Part shown: in pieces, positions 25,588-36,669 of the stretch
How the letters are laid out: each line of letters opens with the position of its first letter
Numbering within the stretch: position 1 is the first letter of the stretch
Source: Monosporascus cannonballus
Lineage: Eukaryota; Ascomycota; Sordariomycetes; Xylariales
Direction of reading: 5' to 3'
DNA length: 64,000 nucleotides
Assembly: GCA_004154925.1 (NCBI GenBank)
Contig: QJNS01000107.1
Coordinates: 62,001 to 126,000 of the forward strand
The notes under the pieces: generated by a model
The model's input: only the letters and a program-made list of their open reading frames with translations
Databases searched by the model: none
What the model was told of the DNA's origin: nothing
Program-made: the position numbers and the translations under genes

Positions 25588-26101
25588 TGCGCTGGAATCC
25601 GACAGCATATAGCCAATGCGAAAGAGGTCGGGCCTCTGCCTGTAATGAAGGTCCCGAGCTCACGCCTTTAAGCTAGAACTTTCGTCCACTGTGTGGACGG
25701 AGAGTACCGTTCAAGTGTATGGCTTTGGGGGATAGAGGTAACTCCTTATCATCTCTAAATTAGGCAGTATGACTATAATTACGTGGACCGCGGGTGTTCC
25801 CGACTTAACCCCTGTTTCAACATCCAGAGCTGTACAGACGGCTACACTCGCGGCTGATGATCTGCAGCAGTGTACAAGTAATATTATGCAATAGCCCTGT
25901 CGATATACTTACTAAAATGTAACCCCAAAAATCCTATAATAGGTGGACTCCCAAGCCTAAAAGGATCTCTTCATATTTTCCCTTAACTCCCCTCCTTCAA
26001 AGGGCCTACGACTTGTGAGTTTACGCAGGCGAATCTTCACCCTGTATCAGCATAAATACTACCCCATAGTCACCCGCTTCCCACGAATACCTACATTAAC
26101 C
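25588..26101. other. intergenic, right flank of the insertion
   Basis: Composition returns to normal immediately after the target duplication. This stretch holds the promoter side of the small secreted protein gene. No other element is recognised. Confidence 0.5.
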
Positions 26102-26467
26102 ATGCGACTCACCACCGTCTTCACACTTCTCCTTTCCGCCACGACGGGGGCGCTCGCGCAAACCTTTCCGGGATTCTGCCCGCGAGACGACCCCAGCTGC
26201 AACGACTGCTGGCTCACCTGCTACCATGCATGTGAGCCGCCGCTGACAGTGGAGGCGTGTGAGGCCGACTGTCTGTACTGTCGCCGCGAGAGTTCCCATT
26301 GCTCCTATTTCCAGCTCGGCGAGGGCCCCGAATGCGACGCTTGTGCGGAAAGCTGCGTGTGCACCATAGGCCACGTCTGCAATGATCCATTCACGCCTCC
26401 GCCTACCAACAGCGCCAGCCCGACTCCGGGTCAGCACAACCTACGCGACTTGTTTGGTCACGCGTGA
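26102..26467 (+). CDS. small secreted cysteine-rich protein, 121 aa
   Basis: Single-exon gene. The start at 26102 (ACCATGCG, A at -3) is preferred over an upstream in-frame start because it opens exactly on a signal peptide: MRLTTVFTLLLSATTGALA, predicted cleavage before QTFPGF. The mature part of about 100 residues holds 14 cysteines in paired spacings such as CNDCWLTCYHAC, CEADCLYC and CDACAESCVC, then a Pro/Ser/Thr tail ending GHA. An even number of Cys and their density suggest a disulfide-stabilised extracellular protein. No named family is recognised. It lies 515 bp from the edge of the RIP-mutated insertion, the kind of location where candidate effectors occur in plant-associated fungi, but host interaction is only an inference. 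Confidence 0.75.
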   Translation: MRLTTVFTLLLSATTGALAQTFPGFCPRDDPSCNDCWLTCYHACEPPLTVEACEADCLYCRRESSHCSYFQLGEGPECDACAESCVCTIGHVCNDPFTPPPTNSASPTPGQHNLRDLFGHA

Positions 26468-29400
26468 GAATGAAAGCTTGTGGTCCAACACGGAGGCAGG
26501 AGAGCCTCCTGACGCCACCGTAGGCGATTAGGGGGAGTTGTGAGATTTGTCTAGCGACCCCGTGGTCCAGATGGAGATGGGGCACTTCTTAGGGCTGGGC
26601 TGGTTCGATCGAGCATTACCAAATGAGACACCGTCATGTCTTAGAAGCTCTTCCTGAAATCTTCACATATTCTCAAAATACGTTTCCATGCCGTTGCGGT
26701 CGGAGAAGCATGACATTGTGAGTCATAAGTTCCTAGGCTTTATATCTGTTGTGAGGTTTGGGGTTCATAGTTCAGATGAGTTGCTCCTGGGCCCAATTAT
26801 TATATGTGTTGTACGGCCACTCGTGATTAAACAGTAAGCTATCGTATATATCAAGTTATATATCAGCTCTTAACGTCTAGATTTAAGATGGATGCCTAGA
26901 ATATGAACTTTGTCTTGCATGCAGTTGAATAATAGGTGACTTCGAATGCGACCAGTTGCCGTGGGGCTGGTTCGTCGACTTTCGGGGCACGGAGAGTGGA
27001 CCGGCAAAACCGCATTTTGTCCTCCTTAAACGATCTATCGACTAGTCAAAGCTATGGACTAGAAGAAAAATGACAAACATAGGCTAAACACCCGTGAAAT
27101 GCTATGCTGAGTGATCGGTCTTGCGGGCTTCAAAACTAGATAGTTATATCTTTACAGCAATGTGTGGGTCGTCTTACCCCTATTTTAACCCCTCCCTATT
27201 CCAACTGATAAGACATCGTGGGATAGGCCATGGCGCATGGCGAAGTCCATAATCATCCTCGATTCCCGCCTCAGGACTACTAGCTGTGCCGACACAATTC
27301 GGAACGCTGGAAGTGTTGGACTTGAATGAATCTCGAAACTCCCAATATGAACGAGCAACAGTTTGGCAGAAATCCTTCCTCCAGAGGTCTTGGGTTCGTT
27401 TGCATGTTCTTCCCTCAAATAAAACGCGAAATAAAAGGACTCCTGGATGGGAGCTATCGGGCATTGAGGTCATAAGACCCGAGGATCAACTTTGCGTAGT
27501 TACCAGTCTAGTCCTGACGAGTAGCTGCTACTGGCTCTGGTCTGGCCGTCAATGAAGTTTTTCGGAATGTCGATTATCTCCACAAAGTTAAGCACAGCGG
27601 GGCGGCTGCCGCAGAGGTGCTACATTGAACCAACGTAACTCTGTCCAAGGAATGGCGCGAGACGAAGTCGGCCGCCAGAGCTGGTTGGTGGACTAACGCA
27701 GTTGTAGCTACGCCAGATCTTTATTGACATATCTATGCCATTGGGCCGTCAGAGAAACAGGAAATTGCGTGGCCGCAATCGAAGGAGTGACGCCCCTGCC
27801 TATGACTTTTAGATGGACCTCTGCATTTTCCCTCTTGGAGACGACAGAATCGATATAAAAACAAGGGAAACTATTTACCAACAATGTAGCACGATCTTTC
27901 CTCTCAAGTCCAACTTGGGGTCTGAACCAACTGGATGATAGCTATGACTTCGCACGGTATCCGAGGACGTTCATTTCTCGTAATACCCCCAAGGGGCGCC
28001 GCAGACACTTGCCTTGACGTCGATATGGCTTTCCCAACGAAGAGGCCATGATGGCACCTTTCCACAGCCGACTACGAGGAGGAAGCGAGGAGCTTTTCGG
28101 GTCCCTGTATAAAATCCACTTGAGAATTCAATCTCGACTTCTCTTCTCTCTCAAGTTCTCCCGAATGAAACACGCGCACACTCGATCCGGAACCACCATG
28201 CACATTTCTCTCATCTTGTCGTCTTCCTACTCCGTCTTGCCTCTTGTCCATAAGCCTCTCTGATCCCACCAGCAAGCCAGACACTCATCTGTCCATGCCA
28301 TATTATCGTACGACTTCGGTGGGCCCTGGTCCCTATGTCGGACGACGCCGGCTTGTCGGGACCCTGGTGCGTAACATCATCAGCTGACGTCTCCCTTTTT
28401 AACTCTCAGCACTTATAAGTCATGAGTTCTCTGGCTGTGGCAACTAGGCTCCTTTTCGTATCATCCTCCCTTCAACGAGGGTTCTGTTTTCTGGGATCAC
28501 CTAAGCGGCCAGGACAGGTCGTTGATCGCCAACCTTTTGAAGGTAAGTGCGATGATGATTAGTTACTTACGATATCTTCGGGCAAAGGATCATTATTAGT
28601 CAAGTGGTAACTCGGAGAAATTATAAGTCGTCAGCCCCTGACTGACGCGCCCAAGCTCTTTTAGTACCATTAGAGCAGGTCGACCTTTTTATATTGGGTC
28701 ATTCGAAGATCAGACCACCTCGTTCAGCATCGACCGCGTTTGCCTCGACCGACCATCTCCCCCTTAACAACCTCCCTTGCCTTGACCAATCACCCCTGGC
28801 CAAGCCGACCCTTTAGCTATACATCCGCGATTTTGGAGTTTGGGCATGGCCTCTCGGCCTTGGTTTTTTTGGGGGGAGGTGGTCCTGGCGGCGCTGTTAT
28901 TGGCTGGGAAGGGGTGCAGCACGGGGAGTCTTGTGTACCTAATCCGTAACCTTGAGGCTTTAATGCTAGACTTGCCAGAGCCAAACCCAACTTTGCTTCC
29001 AGTGGTCGGCATCGGGTAATAAATGCGCTACAGTGACTGTAGGACTCCAGCCTAGAAAGAGTTGCTTCTACTTCTAGGTTTGTATGAGACTCCACTAGAT
29101 AACCTAGGTAAGAAAGTAGGCTTGGCGGTGAAAAGGACTGAGGGCGTCTAGGGGGTAAATGAGTGTATAGAAGCAGTGCACGCACCAACGATCCCGTATC
29201 AGCGGTTCTGGCTACTTGAACCCCTTTGAACTCGGACATATGACATGCACTAGACGCTCGGCGTTACTAGCGGGTCGATTCGACTTGCACGAAACACAAT
29301 GCAAGAGAGCCCATCTCCGCGGATCAGGCAGCAAGCGAGTCGTGTTATGTTTCGGTGCTATCCGAGCCGCCCTGTCGTAGCACGCACCAGTGCGTAAAGT

Positions 29401-30560
29401 CTACCCCTGTAAGGTAGGTGACTTGGTTCTTCACTACAGTTACCGCCTGGTATGTTTGGGTTGGCGGCGAATAAGTCAACAGTGTTCAGCAGAACTACCC
29501 TGATGGCATCCGTATCGACGACTAGGATACACTATAAACGGGTGCCGGGCATATAGCTGGAAACTGACCTGCCCCTATACCAACACTATAAGACAACCCA
29601 CCCCCCAACACCGCCCTTAACCCAACAAAATAAACTACTCCGGCACCTCGGCCCTTTGTTTCCCTCCCACTTCACCAGACCCGTCCGGCTCCTCCCTAAA
29701 CGCCCAGACCTCTGAAAATTCACGCCATACATTTGCCCACCTCCGCCATAGCCAGGTAAGCCAGCGCTCAAAGAGGGCGGCTGCGAGGCTGTGGCGCATA
29801 TCGTAGCACCTTTTCCTCGACCACTCCCCGCGGGAACTTCCCATGAACCCCATAGGGCGTGGGCGTGGGTGGTCATCTCGCAGACGCGCATGTATAGCAG
29901 CTGCGAGGAGACTTACGTCTGGCACGAGGGACATATGCCGTCAGTCATGAGTGCTGTGCACATTGTTGTCTTCTTTTCCACGACGTGTTCGAGTCACGGA
30001 CCAGCTGGCGGGTCCGTTGGTAGCTAGCTGGCTTGTGGGCGGGTGGGAAGTCGTCTGAGAGAGGAGGATGTTTTACTTGGTGACCGTGACTCCAGTTTAT
30101 GGGATAGTCAATAGTTGATGCCCCCTCCCCAATACGGTGACGTAGCACGAGGTGGCGGATTGCCCGTAGAACCGTTATCACCGTGGCATAAGAGAGCGCG
30201 AGTCTTTCTCGAATAGAGCAGAGACAGGAAGTCGATGGCAGAGCCGTCGAGGGAAGGGGAGCCATGAGTCATTGTGGAAGGTAACATGGCTCTAAATATC
30301 TGTTCTGTTAATGTGGTTGTGGGTAAGACGAGCCGCGTTGTCAAGAAAACAGGTCCGCAACCGTGACGATTCGAAGCGATTCATGGAATGTGGCGAAACG
30401 AACGGCAAACTTAGCATTCGATGAGTTTGCTTTCGTAGTGAATATGACATTTACCTTCTAGAGACTCAGTCCTACAATTTTTTTTTTTGTTTTGTTTTCC
30501 AACGCCCTCTCTAGATGCTTGAAAATGCGACATAACACCGAACATGCATCTATACAGCAC
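26468..30560. other. long intergenic region
   Basis: About 4.1 kb of normal-composition DNA. Many short frames overlap on both strands (for example 28817-29239 minus and 29586-29934 minus) without start context, splice support or family resemblance. No gene is called. A poly-T tract at 30478-30490 lies close to the 3' side of MCP1. Confidence 0.4.
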
Positions 30561-31678
30561 CTACTGCCAAGCCCGGCTATAGATCCCGTCATACACCTCT
30601 CCAAGCCAACCCTCCGCGGCGCCGGCCCTCGCAACGATGCCTAATCCGCCCGCGGCCCACAGCCCGGCAACGGCTACGACGACGCCCTGGATCGTCCACC
30701 AGGCCCTGCGCCTCTTCGCGCGCATCCTCCTGTCGAAGGTAGTCTTCTTCCAGCCGGCTGGAGGCGCGACGCCGAGCCACTTGGCCCATCCCCAGACCAT
30801 GTGTCCGACGCCGAGGGACAGCAGCGCAGCGTAGGCGGCCCAGCCCTGGACGCGGAGCAGGCCGGGCGCGTGGGCGCGGGCGTGGCGCGCGAACCCGTGC
30901 GCCACGTACTGCAGGCCGACGTTGGAGCTGTCGCCCTCGGCGAGCAGCGGCAGCACGCGGTTCATGGCCACGTGGGCCGCGAACACCGTCGCGAAGAGAT
31001 AGCCCGAGATGGAGATGTTGTTGAACGAGGGCCAGGGCGACGGTATGCGGCGGCCTCCGTTGCTGCCAGAGGAGGTGGATATGGACGGCAGCGGCAGTGC
31101 GGAGCCCTTGTGCTCGCCGTAGCGCTTCCGGTTCTGGTGCCGCCGGACCAGGCGCAGGGCGATGCCGGACGAGACGTGGGCCAGGACGGGGAGGCCGACG
31201 AGGAGGGGCTCGGTCAGCGGTGTCTGGTAGAGCTCGCGGGCCATGACGAGGAGGGGCTCGGAGTAGGGGACGGAGCGATAGATGAGCGGGATGAGGGAGG
31301 TGTTGGTGATGTGCAGGCCGGCGAAGAAGGTGAAGGTGTAGCTCGAGTAGCGTTGAATGCGCGTTACTATTTGAAAGTCGTATACTGTTACCATTGGCGG
31401 TTCTTCTCGGTTTTTTTTTAAATTTTTAAATTTTTAATTTTTTATAATTTTTTTTAGGGACAGACGAGGGCAGTGATTTCCGTACAGTAGTATATCGCGC
31501 CGTGTCCGCTGCCGCTGAGACCGAGCGACGAGGATGTGCTATTTTGTGATTTTATCGTGGAGCCTCCTCCTACCTGTCTAGACAGATCATCCTCGCTTTC
31601 CATAGGCGTCGGATCCAGCTCTAAAAGAGACACCAGGGTCTCTTGCGAGCCCTGACGCTTTAACCACGGCGAATCCAT
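30561..31678 (-). CDS. MCP1: MCP1-like mitochondrial outer-membrane protein
   Basis: A 332-aa protein from two exons, 31678-31486 and 31366-30561. The 119-bp intron runs from GTACGG to AATAG, contains long A/T runs, and splices in phase to give AIYYLTRIQRYSSYTF. The N-terminal exon encodes a soluble region with SQETLVSLLELDPTP. The membrane part has two related blocks: first SSYTFTFFAGLHITNTSLIPL...LPVLAHVSSGIALRL, then GYLFATVFAAHVAMNRVLP...YVAHGFARH, each with conserved histidines, as in the DUF1691/Mcp1 family. In yeast Mcp1 is a mitochondrial outer-membrane protein that works with Vps13 in lipid homeostasis and bypasses ERMES loss. The same role here is inferred from family membership. 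The distal third is GC- and Ala-rich. Confidence 0.85.
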
Positions 31679-31711
31679 CGTGGCCGGAGACCATCAGGCC
31701 CAGGAAAAGTA

Positions 31712-31756
31712 GTGGTGGTGGTGGTGGCGGTGGTGGTGGCGGTGGTGGTGGAGGCG
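31712..31756. repeat. GGT microsatellite
   Basis: A (GGT)n run with GGC interruptions just upstream of the MCP1 start, in its presumed 5' untranslated or promoter region. Confidence 0.85.
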
Positions 31757-32131
31757 GACGTGGGATAAAAAGGGTCGAGGTCAACACCAGGCCGACGTCA
31801 CATCTCGAAGAATGGAGATATAATTCTATATATAAATATAAATATATTGATATTCTGCATAATTTTTAACAGGGTTAACTTAGGGTTGCTTTAAAACGGA
31901 CTAAAATCTGGGGTCGGCCAGCCTAGTTTGTATGTTAAGAGAAAGCTCCATCGACCCCGCCATCTTCAGCTCCTTCCCCTTCTCACACTACTTACTAGAG
32001 TATCGCTACTTGACGAATCAGAATATTGGGATTAACAAAGGCGTCCGGGCGTCTCCAGATTGGGAGCGACTTGCGATGCCCGTCGCCCTTCAATACTCTT
32101 ACTAGAGCAACGCAACCATCGTATCGTCAAA
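31757..32131. other. divergent promoter region
   Basis: Lies between the divergently transcribed MCP1 (minus) and the zinc-finger gene (plus). It contains an A/T-rich patch with TATATAAATATAAATATA near 31829-31846 and no gene. Confidence 0.5.
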
Positions 32132-32735
32132 ATGCCTCCAGTAAGCTCCACGTCGCGTCCAAGGCACCATGCTATGATATGGAGTCTCACCTCTACAGAG
32201 ACACCAGACGCTCCCTCCGGCGCAGACCTCCTCGGCGCGCGCCGCTATGCAGTCCTTCTACTGCGACCTCTGTTCCAAGGGGTACTCCCGCATGAACGAC
32301 TACGAAGCCCACCTCAGCAGCTACGACCACAGCCACCGCCAGCGCATGAAGGACATGAAGCAGATGGTGAAGGACCCGACCGCCGGCGCCAGGGCCCGCA
32401 AGGCCGAGGCAAAGGCCGACGGACTCATCAGCATCAAGCTCGGCGACGCGGGCGCCATTAATGCTACTGCCGGTTCGACTACGGGTGCGAGCGCGACGGC
32501 GAGGAGCGGCGGCGGCGGTGGCGGTTTCAAGAAAGGCGGTTTCAAGAAGAGCGGGTTCAAGAGCGCGTTTGCGCCTGTGGGCGGTGCTGCTGATGAGGAT
32601 GACGTTGCAAGAGATGACAAGAACAAAGAGAACAAGACCGAGATCAGGAGGGCCGTGTTGATGGACGAGAACGCGGAGAGTGATACGGAGGACGAGGGCT
32701 ACGAAGTCTACGACCCGAGACGCCCGACCGACTGA
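32132..32735 (+). CDS. U1-like C2H2 zinc-finger protein
   Basis: The zinc finger is FYCDLCSKGYSRMNDYEAHL followed by SSYDH, spacing C-X2-C-X12-H-X5-H, typical of matrin/U1-like C2H2 fingers that bind RNA or work near the spliceosome. After it come a helical basic stretch (HRQRMKDMKQMVKDP), a low-complexity Gly/Ala region with GGFKKGGFKKSGFKSAF repeats, and an acidic C-terminus (DENAESDTEDEGYEVYDP). I propose a 9-nt first exon (32132-32140), a 58-bp intron (GTAAGC...CTACAG) and a second exon from 32199, giving 181 aa beginning MPPRHQTLPP. The ATG at 32132 has A at -3. A single-exon alternative starting at 32247 gives 162 aa. The fungal family (short finger protein with LISIK motif and GGFKKGGFK tail) is recognised; its molecular role is inferred. 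Confidence 0.8.
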
Positions 32736-35117
32736 GGAGGATTGACGCGCAACCAAGACGATACAGAATTCCACAACACCGCGACGACGCGTGATGCGAG
32801 AGCAACATGTCACGTGACTGCTTTGGCGGAAAAATTGGGTAGCTGGCTACATGGCGACAGCGAACCACGATCCGAGAGCGATCGCGGTTTCAGCATGAGT
32901 AGACAAGACCAAAGCTAGACGGCTACCAGCGTCATCACTGGGGGAGATTTATTGGTGTAAGATAGTCATGCACCTCGATTAGCTAGTTTCGGGAGACGCT
33001 GATCAATCGCAGCAGGCAGGCAGGCAGGCTCCATAGGCATCAAAACGCGAAAAAGACGTGCTCGGAAGACGACGCGCCTACGGGACAGGCAATTCGAAAG
33101 CGAACAGATTAGAGGCTGAAAATTCTTCGTGGCACTGCTGCTATCACGGATTGGCACGTTGATACGACATGGCAGGCTGTGGGAATCATTTGCATCACAA
33201 CCGGAACATCGTGGTTGTCTGATAAATCCTCGTATTTCCCTTAATAGCTAGCAATACAAGCACAGATTTACAATACGGCCAGGTCATTTAGATATTCATA
33301 GCATCCTCGGTATTCAGTAAAACGGCCTAGCGCAAGTTGCAATGCAATTATCCTAGGCCTCGACAGCTTCCTCTTCGCCTCGCTCCGCCAAGGGACCGAT
33401 GGTGATGAAAAACAAGATCGAGTTTGTTTCAAAACAAATGAAGCGTTCCAAAAATTCCCAGCCCAGACAAGCCGAACTGGAGTGGTCATAGTATAGTTTT
33501 CAACTAGCAAAAACGCAGGCTCGGACGGATCCTCACTGCCATGCGTAAAGCCCGTGCACTAAGATGGGTTTTAAAAGGAGGAAGGCGGTCGTAGACCGCG
33601 CGAGGGAGGCCAGGTTTATATAAGCTGAAAGCGGTGTAGGCGGCGGGCACAATCAGTAGAATTCTGCCGGATCGAGCTAAGCCTAGTTTGGACATGGCTG
33701 TAAAAAAAACTTCGATAGCTTGCCAGGTGCCAAGGCTCCAGTGGCTTCCAGGTTGCTGGGCAAGCCGAGATGTCACGATGCGATTGTGAACAGCATGTTG
33801 CACCTTCTTATCCCTCTGATCAAGCATCTATTGTTTTGAAACATGACTCCAAGTACCTCTATTCTCCTAATATCTAGGTAGCTGTTTGCCTTCCGGCCAA
33901 GCCAGAGCGTCGTCAATTTTTCCCCTCGGCATCTAGCTCTACGTCCTGGTTTAGCTTTAGTCACTTGGCTTAATATAGAGGGCTTTGTTCTCCCCCTTGT
34001 TAGCTACTCGAGCCTCATGTTGATTCGTAAAGGGACTTGGAATGTCTACGACTACGATACATCCATTTGTCAACCTTATTACCTTTGATGATCCCCCATG
34101 ACCTCTTGAAGCATTCCGGGATGCCTTCGGCTACCGAGCCACCTTGATCTACCGGCTGGGTGACAGCACATCGCACACGGGGCTTTTTGCCGTGCTTTCC
34201 AGCTGTAGCGGGCTAGTAGCTATGAGATTACGGACAACTAGTTCGGGGCAACGTGGAGTTGCTGGAAAGAGGACAGCCCGCCGGATTCGCGTTTGCTCAG
34301 AAAGTATTTAAGGCCACCAACCTAGCAAACTCTTCGGGTCTATCATGGCTTTTGTACTAGACCAGACAACGCAGACTTGCATGGCCATGGGCAATTCAAC
34401 TGCCCCAATGGGTTTAATCCAAGACCTGGTGTTACGGTGTTTGCCTGGCTGCATTGCTTGGTGCTACTATTCCGGTTCCAACCCTGAGAACAAATTCTCG
34501 ATAGCATATGAACCGAGCACAATAGTCCCTGCTCTAGCATGGTCCTCTTGCGAAAATGGCAAACTGGAAACATAATTTTCGCCTCTGGTTCTATTTGCTG
34601 ATACTTCCTATTAACTATCTAAAAGCCCTAAACTTTCTGCCGGGCAAAGCTTCAAGGTCTTTTGTGCAAGCCTTGACTCAAATCCTATGAGCCCGCACTC
34701 ACTCCAACTTTCCCCTCACGGCCCCTCACGCAGCTAGAAAACCACGGAGCGCGAAGCTCCATAAATGACGGTTCACCATGCATATCTATATACCATATTG
34801 ACAAGGGTGGATATCCAGGTCGCTGTTACGTTGGGCCTTGATTCGCCAATGGGCCAGGGCCGTCTTGGATCACTGCGTGTGCATGAAGGCCAGCAAGAGA
34901 CCGATGATGCCGCTTTGACGATACCGGCGATACTGGCACAAGGCTAACCAAAGCTTCCGGGTGAAAGGGGTGGGTCGGAACCATGCCCGCGGAGCTTATA
35001 AAAGGCGCATATAACCGCACGATAGGCTTCTGTAGTCCAACCTAGATTACCACGTAGGGTTCCCTTCGTTCTGAGCTGACGACAGCGGCAGTTCCATCGC
35101 GCCCTCACGCTATTGCT
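32736..35117. other. long intergenic region
   Basis: About 2.4 kb. It holds a short CAGG tetranucleotide run at 33013-33029 and a 76-codon frame at 34345-34575 with a TATTTAA-like box upstream, no signal peptide and no family. No gene is called. Confidence 0.4.
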
Positions 35118-36669
35118 ATGATGTTACCGCTCGTCCTGGTCTGGGCGAGGGTCGCTGTCGCAGCTGGCGTCCGCGGTCTGGAGGATGTAAAGAACCTGGT
35201 CGTATTTGGTGACAGCTACACGGATGAAGGGAGGCTGTCATGGTTCATCGAAAATGGCGGGAGGCCGCCGCCGCCTGGTACCTCCATCCCGACGTCCAAC
35301 TCTACTGCAAGCGGAGGTTACAGCTGGCCGTACTTCGCATCGCTGGCACTTGGCGCTACTACTTTCAACTATGCCGGTAAGAACCACCGTTTGAGCCTCA
35401 GTTGTCACGTATAACAGCCGCTATGCTCTATGTCCAGCTCAAAAAGCTGCCCGTGAATACGTCGCAACCAAGCTGTAGCGCAACGTCCCGTAAGCTCCTC
35501 AAAAACTAGCTAACATAAGCCTCTCGTGCAGTTAGCGGAGCAACATGCTCCAACGAGCTGACCTTGCGCAATTTGGAAGCCATCAATGCCCCGTTCCCGT
35601 CCGTGGCCGACTACGAGGTCCCTGCGTTCCTTGCCGACACGGCATACATGGACCCGACAACGGGAACAAATACGCTATACGGCGCGGACTTTACGGAGAA
35701 TGAGCGCGCCAACAACACGGTGTACGCGCTGTGGATCGGGACGAACGACCTGGGCGCCAATGCGTTCCTTACAGACTCGCAGGAGAGGGGCGCTACCTTC
35801 GCCGATGATTTCGTCGACTGCATTTGGCGCGTCTTCGACTCCCTATACGGTGCTGGTGGACGGCGCTTCGGTAAGCTGACTTTGAAATGATTGCTTAGTC
35901 CCCTTCCCCGGTCTCCGGTGCACGGGTTCTCCTACTTGGCATCTTAGGGGAGCCCACATTAGCCCCTAAAGCCGTGCCTTGTGGTTCCCGTGCCTACTCT
36001 TCCGCTCCGATCACGTAAAGAGGGTCAACGGCTGACATGTTTCAGTGCTGTTCAACACGGTGCCGCTCGAGCGCTTGCCGATGTACGCGGCGCCCCAGAA
36101 CGGCGGCACGATGGTGACGCGCTACTGGGACACCAAGATGGACTACAACGCGACGGCGTACGAGCAGAAGATGCGCGAGTACACGACGGCCGTGAACAAG
36201 ATCTTCGAGTACGGCGCGCCCTTCCAGCTCCTCGTCAAGGACAGGTGGCCGGGCGCCACCTTCGCCGTCTTCGATGTGCACAGCCTGGTCGGGGACATCA
36301 TCGCGCACCCGAAGCGGTACCTAGACGAGCCGGCCGATGTCGTGGGATTCTATTGGCGGTGTTCTAATACCGAAGGTGACGACTGCAAGGGGTCACAGCA
36401 CCCGCTTTCGAGTTTTTTGTGGTGAGTTTCGCGTCAGAAATCTGCGCCGGGGATGGTGCGCGCTGTTTGGTGGCAGAACGATACTAACCAGCGACACGCA
36501 GGTACGATGAGTTACATCCCTCGGAGAGGACTGGTGAGTGGGTTTTGTGTTACTATTTTAGAAGTTCGCTCGAGACATATGGCTGATATATGTCGCAGAG
36601 GAGATCATCGCCGAGGAGTTCGTCAAACTCGTCCACGGCGAATCGAAATATGGAAGCTACTATTATTGA
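35118..36669 (+). CDS. secreted GDSL esterase, CE16 (acetylesterase) type
   Basis: A 358-aa SGNH hydrolase in five exons: 35118-35376, 35532-35870, 36046-36421, 36502-36533, 36599-36669, all joined in phase with GT-AG introns and CTAAC-like branch sites. A signal peptide opens the protein (MMLPLVLVWARVAVAAG). Catalytic blocks are visible: FGDSYTDEG with the nucleophile Ser, the Asn of GTNDLG, and DELHPSE with the Asp/His pair. SGATCSNEL and the YDxxAYEQKMREY segment match fungal carbohydrate esterase family 16. Such enzymes remove acetyl groups from plant cell-wall oligosaccharides outside the cell. Substrate is inferred from the family. Several NXS/T sites suggest glycosylation. The gene appears intact. 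Confidence 0.87.

Noticed and set aside
30801..31421. 206-codon plus-strand frame over MCP1
   Set aside because: Antisense shadow of a GC-rich membrane-protein gene; the product is charged low complexity.
34345..34575. 76-codon plus-strand frame with upstream TATTTAA-like box
   Set aside because: Start context is fair, but it has no signal peptide, domain or family trait; a frame of similar length exists on the opposite strand.
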